The position numbers and the translations under genes were made by a program. From Flavisphingopyxis sp963800335 (GTDB lineage: Bacteria; Pseudomonadota; Alphaproteobacteria; Sphingomonadales; Sphingomonadaceae), in the NCBI GenBank assembly GCA_963800335.1, contig CAWDAN010000007.1:124001-188000 (forward strand): a stretch of 64,000 bases of DNA, in the 5' to 3' direction. This document shows, piece after piece, positions 56,235-64,000 of the stretch. The notes under the pieces were generated by a model, which did not search any database, had not been told where the DNA came from, and worked only from the letters and a program-made list of their open reading frames with translations. Numbering within the stretch: position 1 is the stretch's first letter; every line of letters starts with the position of its first letter.

Positions 56235-56618
56235 TCAGCCGCCGCTGAGGATGGTTTCGGTATGCAGTGCGCATTTCCAGTTGCCGCCGCTACGGATCCA
56301 GACGCTGCTGTCGGCGCATTTCATGTCCATATCGTCTCCCTTGAACGTGCCGGTCTGATGCACGTGATAGGCGATGATGGCGATCTCGGGAGTTGGCCTC
56401 ACCACTTCGACATCACTGAAATCGAAGCTGTCGAGCGACCAGCTTCCCTCGTCCATCATTGCGGCGTATTTAACCGGGTCGATGCGGATCGCGCCCATCG
56501 GTCCGGTGACGAGGCAGTCGTCGGCGACCAGGGCCGTGGCGGCATCCGTGTCGTAATCGACGAGCGCTTGCCAGAAACGGCGTTCGATTGCGATGATGGC
56601 GTCTTTCGTGTCGGTCAT
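56235..56618 (-). CDS. NTF2-like / DUF4440 small protein
   Basis: The 127-residue protein begins MTDTKDAIIAIERRFW and has the SnoaL/NTF2-type cone fold pattern (DYDTDAATALVADDC, GAIRIDPVKYAAMMDEG), with several conserved Trp and His residues. Such proteins are ketosteroid-isomerase-like enzymes or binding proteins, often stress-related. The start is chosen because AAGGAGGAACC lies just upstream; a longer form starts 18 codons earlier. It is convergent with recR. Confidence 0.78.
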   Translation of the reverse strand: MTDTKDAIIAIERRFWQALVDYDTDAATALVADDCLVTGPMGAIRIDPVKYAAMMDEGSWSLDSFDFSDVEVVRPTPEIAIIAYHVHQTGTFKGDDMDMKCADSSVWIRSGGNWKCALHTETILSGG

Positions 56619-56718
56619 GGCGGTTCCTCCTTGGGCCGATGGACAACGCGAATGGCATGCCGCCTGTTCCATGCGCTTGCGGTTGCGAAAGCCGGGCTAC
56701 GACCCTAAATACGCCGCC

Positions 56719-57252
56719 ATGGCCATACGCGAGATCATAGAGGTGCCCGACGCTCGGCTGCGCACCATTTCCAAGCCCGTCGAAGTGTTCGATGCGGACT
56801 TGAAGACGCTCACAGACGACATGCTCGAAACGATGTACGATGCGATCGGCATCGGCCTTGCCGCGATCCAGGTCGGCGTGCCGCAGCGCATCCTCGTCAT
56901 CGACCTGCAGGAACCCGATCCCGAGGACGAAGAGGGCAAGCGCGTCATTCGCGATCCCAAGATCTTCATCAATCCGGTATTTTCCGAGCAATCCGAAGAG
57001 CATACGCTCTACAATGAAGGATGCCTCTCGGTTCCCGAACAATATGCCGAGGTCTCTCGCCCAGCCGAAGTGACTGTCGACTGGCAGGATCTCGATGGCA
57101 CGCCTCACAAGGAGCGGATGACCGGCTTCATGGCGACGGTGATCCAGCACGAGATGGACCATCTCGAAGGCATTCTGTTCATCGACCATCTCAGCCGGCT
57201 CAAGCGCGACATGGTGCTCAAGAAGCTGACCAAGCTGCGCAAGGCCGCCTGA
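56719..57252 (+). CDS. def: Peptide deformylase
   Basis: Def removes the formyl group from nascent N-termini using a bound Fe2+ or Zn2+. The three family motifs are intact: GIGLAAIQVGV, EGCLSVPE (Cys ligand) and HEMDHLEG (two His ligands and the catalytic Glu). The ATG at 56719 gives 177 residues, as usual, although the frame is open upstream. It lies near fmt, the enzyme that adds the formyl group. Confidence 0.97.
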   Translation: MAIREIIEVPDARLRTISKPVEVFDADLKTLTDDMLETMYDAIGIGLAAIQVGVPQRILVIDLQEPDPEDEEGKRVIRDPKIFINPVFSEQSEEHTLYNEGCLSVPEQYAEVSRPAEVTVDWQDLDGTPHKERMTGFMATVIQHEMDHLEGILFIDHLSRLKRDMVLKKLTKLRKAA

Positions 57253-57282
57253 CGGCGCTAGCCGCCGAGCGTTCGCGTCGCG

Positions 57283-57669
57283 TCAGAGCGCGGCGATGAC
57301 CTTTTTCATCTTGTCGTGCACCGCTTGCGCCACCGGCTCGAGATCGGCGTTTTCGATCGCCTGCATCGATGCCTTCGGATCGACCGCTGCGACCTCGATC
57401 CCTGCGTCGGTGCGCTGGACAATGACGTTGCACGGCAACATCGTGCCGATCTTGTCCTCGGCCTCGAGCGCCTGGTGGGCGAGGCCAGGATTGCATGCGC
57501 CGAGGATGCGATAGTCGCGAAAATCGACATCGAGCTTCTGTTTCATCGTCGCGCGAATATCGATGTCGGTCAGGACGCCGAAGCCTTCGTCCTTCAGCGC
57601 CGTGGTAACTGCGGCAATGACGTCGTCGAAGGATTGGTCGGTAATCGTCTTGGCAAAATAATAGCTCAT
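57283..57669 (-). CDS. DUF302 family protein
   Basis: The 128-residue protein has the DUF302 signature: an N-terminal SYYFAKTITDQSFDDVIAAVTTALKDEGFG, then GACNPGLAHQALEAEDKIGTMLPCNV with a Cys in each half, and a C-terminal helical end (AVHDKMKKVIAAL). The domain binds small ligands or metals, but its function is not established. It lies 32 bp downstream of a Cys-rich metal-binding protein on the same strand, suggesting a joint role in metal or thiol homeostasis. Confidence 0.85.
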   Translation of the reverse strand: MSYYFAKTITDQSFDDVIAAVTTALKDEGFGVLTDIDIRATMKQKLDVDFRDYRILGACNPGLAHQALEAEDKIGTMLPCNVIVQRTDAGIEVAAVDPKASMQAIENADLEPVAQAVHDKMKKVIAAL

Positions 57670-57701
57670 CGTGTTTTTCCTGTTCGGTGTGAACGCAGGC
57701 T

Positions 57702-58112
57702 TCAGGCCTTGGCGACCGCCTCGTCGTGCATCATCTCCATCGCCTTCTTGCAGTCCTCGGCGCATTCGCGGCACATCTTCGCACAGCGCCGGCAATGGTC
57801 GGTATCGTGCTTGTCGCATTCGGCGGCGCATGCTTCGCACGCCTTGACGCAGACCGCGAGCATCGCGCGGATGACGCCGACATTGCCTGCGGTGCGGCGC
57901 GACGCGACGCGATAGGTCGCCTCGCAAATGTCCGAACAGTCCGAACAGCTGCGGATGCATTGCGCCATGTCGCCGTCTTCGGCCGAGCAGGCGTCGGCGC
58001 AGCTGTTGCAGATCGCCGCGCAATACATCGCGTGCTTTACCGCGGCGCCGAGCTGCGGGTCTTCGTCCCCATGAACCTGCGGGTGTTCGGAAATCATTTT
58101 TTCGATCGACAT
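57702..58112 (-). CDS. Four-helix-bundle Cys-rich copper-binding protein (Csp/DUF326-type)
   Basis: The 136-residue protein has 17 Cys residues arranged in repeated CxxxC/CxxC patterns along predicted helices (CAAICNSCADAC, CIRSCSDCSDIC, CVKACEACAAEC, CRRCAKMCREC). This is the pattern of copper-storage proteins of the Csp family, which bind many Cu(I) ions inside a four-helix bundle. There is no signal peptide, so it is probably cytosolic. DUF302 is the next gene in the operon. Confidence 0.88.
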   Translation of the reverse strand: MSIEKMISEHPQVHGDEDPQLGAAVKHAMYCAAICNSCADACSAEDGDMAQCIRSCSDCSDICEATYRVASRRTAGNVGVIRAMLAVCVKACEACAAECDKHDTDHCRRCAKMCRECAEDCKKAMEMMHDEAVAKA

Positions 58113-58230
58113 GGCGCGCTCCTGTGACGGGTTGGTTTTGCCCTATCAGCGTTCGAAGGGCCGCTCGCGTTCCATTGCGGCGTCAGAAAGCCCTTTCCTA
58201 CGATCGCCCGTTCCGGCTATGTTCCGGCCC

Positions 58231-59586
58231 ATGGATAGCATCGTCATTATCGCCGCACTGATCGCGCTCGCGCTTGGTGCCGTCATCGGCTGGCTGCTCG
58301 GCAATCGCGCCGCGGCGGCGGGGAAGCAGACTGCCGACTCGCTGCGTCTGCAACTCGACGGCGTGGCGGCAGAGCGCGACGCGGCGCGTGCAGCGGCCGA
58401 GACCAGCCGCGCCGAGGCGGGGCAGGCGAAGGAACAGCTTGCCGCGCTCGCCGCCGATGCGCGCAACCACGAAAAGCAGATCGCGACGCTAATGGAGGCC
58501 AAGGAGGCGCTGTCGGCGCAGTTCAGCGAGATCGGCTCGAAGATCCTGGGCGAGGCGCAAAAGGCGTTTCTCGAGCGCGCCGACCAGCGCTTCGAACAGG
58601 CCAGCGAAAAGGGCGGCGAGCGTATCGCCAAGCTGCTCGAGCCGGTCAACCAGCGGCTCAAGTCGTATGAGGAACAGGTCGGCAAGGTCGAGCGCGAGCG
58701 GACCGAGGCTTACGGATCATTGAAATCGCTCATCGGCGAGATGAAGCAGGGTCAGGAGCGCGTCTCGACCGAGGCCGCGCGGCTGGTCAATTCCCTGCGC
58801 AACGCGCCCAAGGCGCGCGGCCGCTGGGGCGAGCAGCAATTGAAGAACGTGCTCGAAAGCTGTGGCCTGTCCGAACATGTCGATTTCGTCACCGAATTGA
58901 GCGTCGAGACCGAGGAAGGGCGCCTGCGTCCCGACGCGATCGTTCGTATCCCCGGCGGCAAGTCGCTGGTGATCGACGCCAAGGTGTCCCTGAACGCCTA
59001 CCAGGACGCGTTCGAGGCCGACGACGACATCGGCAAGCGTGCGGCGCTCAGCGCGCACTGTGCGTCGATGAAGGCGCACGTCAATGCGCTCGGCAACAAG
59101 AGCTACCAGAGCCAGTTCGACGACGCGCCCGACTATGTCATCATGTTCGTTCCGGGCGAACATTTCCTCTCGGCGGCGCTCGAACACGATCCGCAATTGT
59201 GGGATTTCGCCTTCGACAAGAAGGTGCTGCTCGCCACCCCAACCAACCTCGTCGCGATCGCGCGCACCGTCTCGAGCGTCTGGCGGCAGGAGGGGCTGGC
59301 GCGCGAGGCGCAGCTGATCGGACAGCTCGGCAAGGAAATGTACGACCGGCTGGCAACCGCCGCCGAGCATCTCAAGCGCATGGGATCGGGCCTCAGCAGC
59401 GCGGTCGGCAACTACAACAAGTTCGTCGGCAGTTTCGAACGCAACGTCCTGTCGACCGGGCGGCGCTTCAAGGAACTCAACGTCGATACCGGCAAGCGCG
59501 AGCTCGAAGAAATTTCGGAGCTCGACGCGCTGCCGCGTTATGGCGATGCGATAGCCGAACCGGGCGTCGATGCGGCGGCCAAATAA
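58231..59586 (+). CDS. rmuC: DNA recombination protein RmuC
   Basis: RmuC limits inversions at short inverted repeats. The 451-residue protein starts at ATG 58231 with a transmembrane helix (residues 4-22), continues into an Ala/Glu/Gln-rich coiled coil (about 25-180) and then the RmuC nuclease-like domain, with ARGRWGEQQL, SLVIDAKVSLNAY and FVPGEHFLSAALE. A longer in-frame version is possible, but the membrane anchor supports this start. No operon partner is evident. Confidence 0.93.
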   Translation: MDSIVIIAALIALALGAVIGWLLGNRAAAAGKQTADSLRLQLDGVAAERDAARAAAETSRAEAGQAKEQLAALAADARNHEKQIATLMEAKEALSAQFSEIGSKILGEAQKAFLERADQRFEQASEKGGERIAKLLEPVNQRLKSYEEQVGKVERERTEAYGSLKSLIGEMKQGQERVSTEAARLVNSLRNAPKARGRWGEQQLKNVLESCGLSEHVDFVTELSVETEEGRLRPDAIVRIPGGKSLVIDAKVSLNAYQDAFEADDDIGKRAALSAHCASMKAHVNALGNKSYQSQFDDAPDYVIMFVPGEHFLSAALEHDPQLWDFAFDKKVLLATPTNLVAIARTVSSVWRQEGLAREAQLIGQLGKEMYDRLATAAEHLKRMGSGLSSAVGNYNKFVGSFERNVLSTGRRFKELNVDTGKRELEEISELDALPRYGDAIAEPGVDAAAK

Positions 59587-59620
59587 TGGCGGCTGCGGTG
59601 CAAACAAAGGTCACACTTTT

Positions 59621-60292
59621 ATGCTGAATCCTGCGACGCGCGTGACCCTGTGCACGATGCTGGCGCTCGGGGCATGTCAGGCCGCACCCGGGGATCAAAA
59701 CGTCGATCAACCCGCCAACCAGGGGGTGAGCGTCGCGTCGAACGAGGGAGCGACCGGAAATTCCGCGGCACCGTCCAATGCGACCGATCGCGTCGCCGAT
59801 GCAGCCGCCGACGAACGCGGCGACGCAGCGACGGAAACGTTCGCGCCGTGGCAGTCGACAGCGATTCTGACCGCGAACGGGCTCTCCGCCGCACAGGCCG
59901 TTAGGGGTAAGCGAAAAGCCATAGAATTTGGCGCGGCGCGCGCTGCCGCCGAAGCCGCGCTCGTCAGCGGGGCCGACGTCGCGGCGGTCGATCGCGGAAC
60001 GATGGAAGAATGCGGCGCGGGGCCGATCGACTTTACACGCTACGATGGCGGGCTCGTGCTCCTCTACCAGGACGGCAAGTTTCTCGGCTGGTCGCTCGGC
60101 CAAAGCGATGGGCCACGCTGGGCGACGAGCGACGGCGCGCTCGGTATCGGGACCGCGCGATCCTCGCTCGGCGGTGCGCGGATATTCGGGAGCACGCTCG
60201 GCGAGGAATTTACCACCAAGGGCATCTCGGGCCTCATCGACAAGGGCCGTGTTACCGACCTATGGGCTGGACTGAACTGCAACTTTCGGTGA
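59621..60292 (+). CDS. Putative lipoprotein of unknown function
   Basis: The 223-residue protein has a signal sequence with lipobox LGAC (near residue 18), then a low-complexity Asn/Ala/Asp-rich linker (about 20-70). The C-terminal domain (about 75-223) contains FGAARAAAEAALV and LVLLYQDGKFLGWSL, and ends DLWAGLNCNFR. I do not recognise a family. It is followed by a second, similarly built lipoprotein 77 bp downstream. Confidence 0.7.
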   Translation: MLNPATRVTLCTMLALGACQAAPGDQNVDQPANQGVSVASNEGATGNSAAPSNATDRVADAAADERGDAATETFAPWQSTAILTANGLSAAQAVRGKRKAIEFGAARAAAEAALVSGADVAAVDRGTMEECGAGPIDFTRYDGGLVLLYQDGKFLGWSLGQSDGPRWATSDGALGIGTARSSLGGARIFGSTLGEEFTTKGISGLIDKGRVTDLWAGLNCNFR

Positions 60293-60369
60293 GCGGCGCG
60301 AAGCGCATTATCGTGCGCCCGCGAAGCTGGTAGGAAGGCAATGCTGCACGAGATGAAAGGTCCCCGTCC

Positions 60370-61197
60370 ATGAGGTCCGCAAACGCGATTTCCCCGCTCG
60401 TCCTGCTCGCCGCGCTGGCGACGAGCGGCTGTAACTTCACCGCGACCGACGACGGCACTGCCAACGCAGTCAACGCTGCGGCTGCAAACGAAGCCGCACC
60501 CATCGCCAACGAGGCCGGTCCGGTCGCCAATGAGGCCGCGCCAATCGGCAACGAAACCGCCGAGATCGTGCCGCCGCCTGTGGTGGCCGCGCGGGTGATT
60601 GCCGAACCGCGCGTGCCCCCGATCGATACCTGTCGCAAGACCGGCAGCTTTCCCGAATTTCGCCAGCGCTTCGAAACCGCCGTTGCAGAGCGCGATTTCG
60701 CCTTGCTCGAACCGCTGATCGACTACGATCTCGAAACCGATTTCGGTGGCGGCGGAGGCATGAAGACCTTCGCCGATTACTGGCGCGGCACGTCGTGGAA
60801 GACATCGAAACTGTGGGACGAGCTCGACTCGATCATCGCGCTGGGTTGCGGCGGGAACCAGGGTGGCGGTTATTACGCGATGCCGCGCATGTTCGTCGTC
60901 GATCTCGGCGGGGTCGATCCGTTCAGCGCGCGCGTCGCGCTCGGCGAGGCGGTGCCGTTGCGCGCCAAGCCATCGGAGGGCGCCGACATCATCGCCTTGC
61001 TCGACTGGGCCTTGGTCACCGCGTCCGACACGCAAAAGGCCGTCGATGAACAGCCGCTCTGGACCGAAGTGACCGCTGCCGATGGTACCAAGGGTTTTGT
61101 CAAAACCGACCAGCTGCGCAGCCCGATTGACTATCGCGCAGTGTTCCAGCCGCGCAAGAACGGATGGAAAATGACCGCGTTCATCGCCGGCGACTGA
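60370..61197 (+). CDS. Putative lipoprotein with Asn-Glu-Ala repeats and C-terminal SH3-like region
   Basis: The 275-residue protein has a lipobox TSGC (Cys21), then three imperfect NEAxPxxN-type repeats (NEAAPIA, NEAGPVA, NEAAPIG) in residues 40-62. The middle region (FRQRFETAVAERDF, DYDLETDFGGGGG) precedes a C-terminal stretch (VPLRAKPSEGADIIALLDWALV, GFVKTDQLRSPIDYR) resembling bacterial SH3 domains. It may bind peptidoglycan or a partner in the periplasm. I do not recognise the family. Confidence 0.7.
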   Translation: MRSANAISPLVLLAALATSGCNFTATDDGTANAVNAAAANEAAPIANEAGPVANEAAPIGNETAEIVPPPVVAARVIAEPRVPPIDTCRKTGSFPEFRQRFETAVAERDFALLEPLIDYDLETDFGGGGGMKTFADYWRGTSWKTSKLWDELDSIIALGCGGNQGGGYYAMPRMFVVDLGGVDPFSARVALGEAVPLRAKPSEGADIIALLDWALVTASDTQKAVDEQPLWTEVTAADGTKGFVKTDQLRSPIDYRAVFQPRKNGWKMTAFIAGD

Positions 61198-61221
61198 TCG
61201 CGGCGCCTTGCGTGGGTTCGA

Positions 61222-61936
61222 TCAGGTAACGGGGTCGAGGACGATATTGTGGCCGCCGGTGCCCATCAGGATCATCGCGCCGTCGGCGGCGAAGCGGATC
61301 GTTACCGGCGCGCCGAGGATCGCAAAGGCTGCCTGTTCCTGCGCCTGGGCGGGTCCGGTGCACGCCATCTTGGTCGCAGCGATCGGCCCCGCCGACAGCC
61401 GCGTGCCGTCGGACGAATAGGTCGCCGAGAACCGGTTGCAGCCCGCGCTGCCGGCTCATTCTCGTCCCGTCGAACGCAAGGCTCGTCGCGATCGATCGAT
61501 CGACGCTCGCGCCATTGATCGAGCGCATTTGCCAGCGCGTTCCGGCAAGGTCTGCCGGAGGCAGCGTTGCGCCGCCGCAACCGGATAAGGTCGCGCCGTC
61601 GAGTTCGACAGTGACGTGGTCGGCGTAGCGCTGATCGCTCATCCCGTCGCTGCACGCGCCATGGGTGATATCGACGGTAAGCCGCTTGCCCTCGTAGCGA
61701 TGGCCGTTGAAGGTCGTGCGCGCTCCGGGATTGGCCTCGGCGACGCGCGTTTCGCCGTAGGAACCGACGTAATTGAGCCGCGTCGGGGTGATCTCGAGCG
61801 TCCAGCCCGGCTCGGTCCCGAGCGCGAGATAGGTGTCGCCGTCGCCAGCAGGACCGGTCTCATTCCCGTTCTGCACCGTCATGCACCCCGCCAGGGCGAG
61901 CGTTGCCAGCGCGGAAATGGCGAAAGTGCGGATCAT
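61222..61936 (-). pseudogene. META (HslJ-like) domain lipoprotein, frame broken once
   Basis: The protein begins MIRTFAISALATLALAGC (lipobox LAGC, Cys18) and has TEPGWTLEI, typical of membrane-bound META/COG3650 proteins, then the META domain GTRWQMRSINGAS. One extra C (61451-61457, CCGGCTC on the plus strand) shifts the frame before SAGCNRFSATYSSDG. The corrected product of 237 residues ends HNIVLDPVT at 61222. It is convergent with the preceding lipoprotein gene. Function is unknown; META proteins are linked to stress and antibiotic tolerance. Confidence 0.8.
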
Positions 61937-61962
61937 GAGTTGGAGCCCCTTGGTAGCTGCGA

Positions 61963-62808
61963 TCAGTCGTCGCGTCGCTGGTTGACAATTTCATAGGCCA
62001 TTACCGCGGTGGCGACGGCGGCGTTCAGGCTGTCGGCCTTGCCAAGCATCGGCATTTTCACAAGCACGTCACAGGCCGCCTGATAGTCCGCCGGAAGCCC
62101 CTGCGCCTCGTTGCCGACGAGAAGGAAGGTCGGCGGTTCGTAGCGCACCGCCTGGTAATCATGATCTGTCTGCAGGCTGGTGCCAAGCAATTGCCCTGGC
62201 CCTGTGCGCAGCCAGGCGATGAAGTCGGGCCAGCGCGCCTGGACGATCTGCTGGGTGAAGATCGCGCCCATGCTCGCGCGGACCGCTTCGACGCCGAACG
62301 GGTCGGTGCAGTCGTCGATAAGGATCAGCCCACCCGCGCCGACCGCATCGCCGGTGCGCAGGATGGTGCCAAGATTGCCCGGATCACGCAGCGCCTGCGC
62401 GACAATCCAGATTTCGGCTGTGTCGCGATCGATCTCTTCGAGCGGGGTCAGCCGGTCGGGATAAACGCCGATCAGCGTCTGCGCATTGTCCTTGCCCGAG
62501 AGTTTGGTGAGGATGTCGGGCGTCGTCTCGATCAGCTCGCCGCCGGCATCGGCGATCGCCGCGTCGAGTTCGACGGCGAGCGGGTGATCGATCCCGCCCC
62601 GGGCGTAGAACAGCATCGCAGGCAGTGCGCCGGCTTCGCGCGCCTCGGTCAGGATGCGCAGGCCCTCGGCGATGAACAGGCCTTCGCGGCGTCGGTACTT
62701 TTTGTCGCGCAAGGACCGTACGCGTTTGACCAGCGGGTTGGAAAAGCCGGTGATCAGGCGATGGCCGCGCGCGTTACGATCGGCCGGGGAGCTATCATCG
62801 TACATCAT
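61963..62808 (-). CDS. SpoU/TrmH-type RNA 2'-O-methyltransferase
   Basis: The 281-residue protein has an N-terminal substrate-binding domain (FSNPLVKRVRSLRDKKYRRREGLFIAEG) and a C-terminal SPOUT fold. The motifs are QALRDPGNLGTILRT (motif 1), LLVGNEAQGLP (motif 2) and MPMLGKADSLNAAVATAV (motif 3), which form the trefoil knot binding SAM. It methylates a ribose in rRNA or tRNA; the exact position cannot be told. Start 62808 is three bases after the HPr stop. Confidence 0.9.
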   Translation of the reverse strand: MMYDDSSPADRNARGHRLITGFSNPLVKRVRSLRDKKYRRREGLFIAEGLRILTEAREAGALPAMLFYARGGIDHPLAVELDAAIADAGGELIETTPDILTKLSGKDNAQTLIGVYPDRLTPLEEIDRDTAEIWIVAQALRDPGNLGTILRTGDAVGAGGLILIDDCTDPFGVEAVRASMGAIFTQQIVQARWPDFIAWLRTGPGQLLGTSLQTDHDYQAVRYEPPTFLLVGNEAQGLPADYQAACDVLVKMPMLGKADSLNAAVATAVMAYEIVNQRRDD

Positions 62809-62810
62809 CG

Positions 62811-63101
62811 TCAATCTTCGCCGAAGCTGTCCTTGACGAGGCCGACGAGCTTCATCAGCGCGACCTCGGCAGCAGCGCGGTCGTCAGCACTCTCGGTATG
62901 GATCGTGATGCTGTCGCCCTTGGCGGCGCCGAGCATCATCAGTCCCATGATCGACGTGCCGCCAACACAGGTGCCGTCCTTTTCGACCTCTACATTCACG
63001 CTGTCGGGCAAGCGCGCAACGAAGGTCACGAACTTGGCGCTGGCACGGGCGTGGAGCCCGCGATTGTTGGTGATTTCGACTGTCTCGCTCAGTCGGGGCA
63101 C
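62811..63101 (-). CDS. ptsH: HPr family phosphocarrier protein
   Basis: The 96-residue protein has the phosphorylation site His17 in NRGLHARAS and a regulatory Ser region (GGTSIMGLMML, Ser50), the HprK target. The start is GTG 63101, inside the last codons of the EIIA gene. HPr passes phosphate from EI to EIIA proteins. It belongs to the nitrogen-type PTS of alphaproteobacteria, which is regulatory rather than for sugar uptake. Confidence 0.93.
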   Translation of the reverse strand: MPRLSETVEITNNRGLHARASAKFVTFVARLPDSVNVEVEKDGTCVGGTSIMGLMMLGAAKGDSITIHTESADDRAAAEVALMKLVGLVKDSFGED

Positions 63102-63502
63102 GGCGTGTGTCCCAACAGTTCGGATGCGACCGAGATATATTTGCGTCCCGCGTCCTTGGCCGCGCAGACCGCTTCGCCAACGCTCATCAGGCGCCGCGCG
63201 CCCTCGAGCCGGATCAGCATCGGCAGGTTGACCCCGGCGATGACCTCGACCCGGCCTTCCTGGAGCAGCGAGATGGCAAGATTGGACGGGGTGCCGCCGA
63301 ACAGGTCGGTCAGGATGATCGCGCCGTCGCCGTCATCGACCTGCGCCACGGCATGCGCGATCTCGCGTCGCCGCCCTTCCATATTGTCGTTGGGCCCGAT
63401 GCATACCGTCGCGATGCCCTGTTGCGGGCCGACGACATGCTCCATCGCGGTGACGAATTCCTCCGCCAGCCGGCCGTGCGTGACTAAGACCAGTCCAATC
63501 AT
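63089..63502 (-). CDS. PTS EIIA component, mannose/sorbose type
   Basis: The 137-residue protein has the active His9 in VTHGRLAEEF and the DLFGGTPSN motif typical of the EIIA-Man fold. It probably works with HPr in a regulatory phosphorelay, as in the rapZ-ptsM-ptsH arrangement of other alphaproteobacteria, because no membrane-permease EIIB/EIIC genes accompany it. The gene overlaps ptsH by 13 bp and lies 13 bp after rapZ. Confidence 0.92.
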   Translation of the reverse strand: MIGLVLVTHGRLAEEFVTAMEHVVGPQQGIATVCIGPNDNMEGRRREIAHAVAQVDDGDGAIILTDLFGGTPSNLAISLLQEGRVEVIAGVNLPMLIRLEGARRLMSVGEAVCAAKDAGRKYISVASELLGHTPCPD

Positions 63503-63515
63503 GCGCGTAGGTTCG

Positions 63516-64000
63516 TCATAAAGGGTCGCTCGGAGGTGTCAGGTGAGAAGAGCCGGCGCGCTCTGCCGTGAGGTCCTTTCGCGGTCCCCCCGGCAGGTCC
63601 CGGTGCGAAACCGTGGGCGAAAATCCTGCCTCGCGCAAGTGCGCTGCGACGCGCTCGGCGACGTGGACCGACCGGTGGCGCCCGCCGGTGCAGCCGAACG
63701 CCACAGTCGTATAACTTTTACCTGTCTGTTCGTAGCGCGGCAGGATCGTCTCGAGCAGCGCCTCGATCTGCGAAAGGCTGGTCTCATATGCCGGATCGTC
63801 GCGAATATAGGCGATTACCGACGCGTCCTGACCGGTCCCCTTGCGCAACGTGTCGTCCCAATGCGGGTTGCGCAGGTAGCGCACGTCGAACACCAGGTCG
63901 GCATTGCGCACCATTCCCCGGGCAAAGCCGAAGCTCATGATATTGAGCACCGTTCGCGGACCATCGCCCCGTGCAAAGCGCGAACGGATGTCGGCCTGCA
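63516..64000 (-). CDS. rapZ: RapZ (RNase adaptor / P-loop protein), C-terminal part
   Basis: Only the C-terminal part is inside the window; the first codons and the Walker motif lie beyond 64000. Visible are DIRSRFARGDGPRTVLN, SFGFARG, DVRYLRNPHWD, and the signature FGCTGGRHRSVHVAERV. RapZ binds small RNAs that control glucosamine-6-phosphate synthase in enterics, and a UDP-sugar in some. It starts a leftward rapZ-EIIA-HPr operon. The frame is open to the edge, so the true start is not in this window. Confidence 0.9.
   Translation of the reverse strand, partial: QADIRSRFARGDGPRTVLNIMSFGFARGMVRNADLVFDVRYLRNPHWDDTLRKGTGQDASVIAYIRDDPAYETSLSQIEALLETILPRYEQTGKSYTTVAFGCTGGRHRSVHVAERVAAHLREAGFSPTVSHRDLPGGPRKDLTAERAGSSHLTPPSDPL

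Overview
The window is GC-rich (visibly about two-thirds G+C) chromosomal DNA of an alphaproteobacterium, most likely a member of the Sphingomonadales. The basis is inference from gene content and order: radA-cvpA-NifU-like scaffold-CPA2 antiporter, aroK-aroB, xerD-accA, rpsF-rpsR-rplI, fabD-fabG-acpP-fabF-mltG, a solitary large TonB receptor, an exosortase A (XrtA) polysaccharide locus, and a RapZ/EIIA/HPr phosphotransfer operon. No 16S gene or other decisive taxonomic marker is present.

Layout. Positions 1-10.1 kb hold housekeeping genes: DNA repair (radA), CvpA, Fe-S scaffold, K+/H+ antiporter, shikimate pathway (aroB, aroK), XerD and AccA. Positions 10.2-14.9 kb hold an M48 lipoprotein protease, two tandem Flp pilins, MutT, a methyltransferase, ComF, glutaredoxin and tRNA-Arg(CCT). 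Positions 15-22.3 kb hold a TonB receptor, folE, the S6-S18-L9 operon, and a divergent Mpl-like Mur ligase/LD-carboxypeptidase pair suited to murein recycling. Positions 22.3-26.7 kb hold the fatty-acid synthesis operon with mltG. Positions 26.8-35.3 kb hold a peroxiredoxin, a 2H phosphoesterase, an FAD reductase, tRNA-Met followed by a cluster of REP-like palindromes, an MreB paralogue without mreC/mreD, proA, proB, a GAF protein and trxB.

Positions 35.3-53.9 kb are an exosortase A / exopolysaccharide locus. A leftward arm (two alpha/beta hydrolases, an acyl carrier protein, a GNAT-like transferase) diverges from a rightward arm (AMP-forming ligase, PLP decarboxylase, Wza-like export lipoprotein, chain-length protein, tyrosine autokinase, outer-membrane protein, ATPase, polysaccharide deacetylase, FemAB protein, glycosyltransferase, XrtA-EpsI, asparagine-synthase-like amidotransferase). 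Together they look like assembly, chemical decoration and export of an exopolysaccharide coupled to C-terminal sorting of surface proteins. No PEP-CTERM substrate was recognised in the window.

Positions 53.9-64 kb return to housekeeping genes: truA, fmt, recR, an NTF2-like protein, def, a DUF302/Cys-rich metal-handling pair, rmuC, three lipoproteins, a SpoU-type methyltransferase, HPr, EIIA-Man-like and the C-terminal part of RapZ.

Thirteen recognisable genes are broken by frameshifts. Gene lengths modulo 3 and conserved motifs indicate a net of 20 single-base insertions and no net deletion. Nineteen of the 20 lie between 31.7 and 61.5 kb, and several convert TCG to TTCG. This looks like an unpolished-assembly signature rather than real gene loss, and it limits the protein sequences that can be read from that half.
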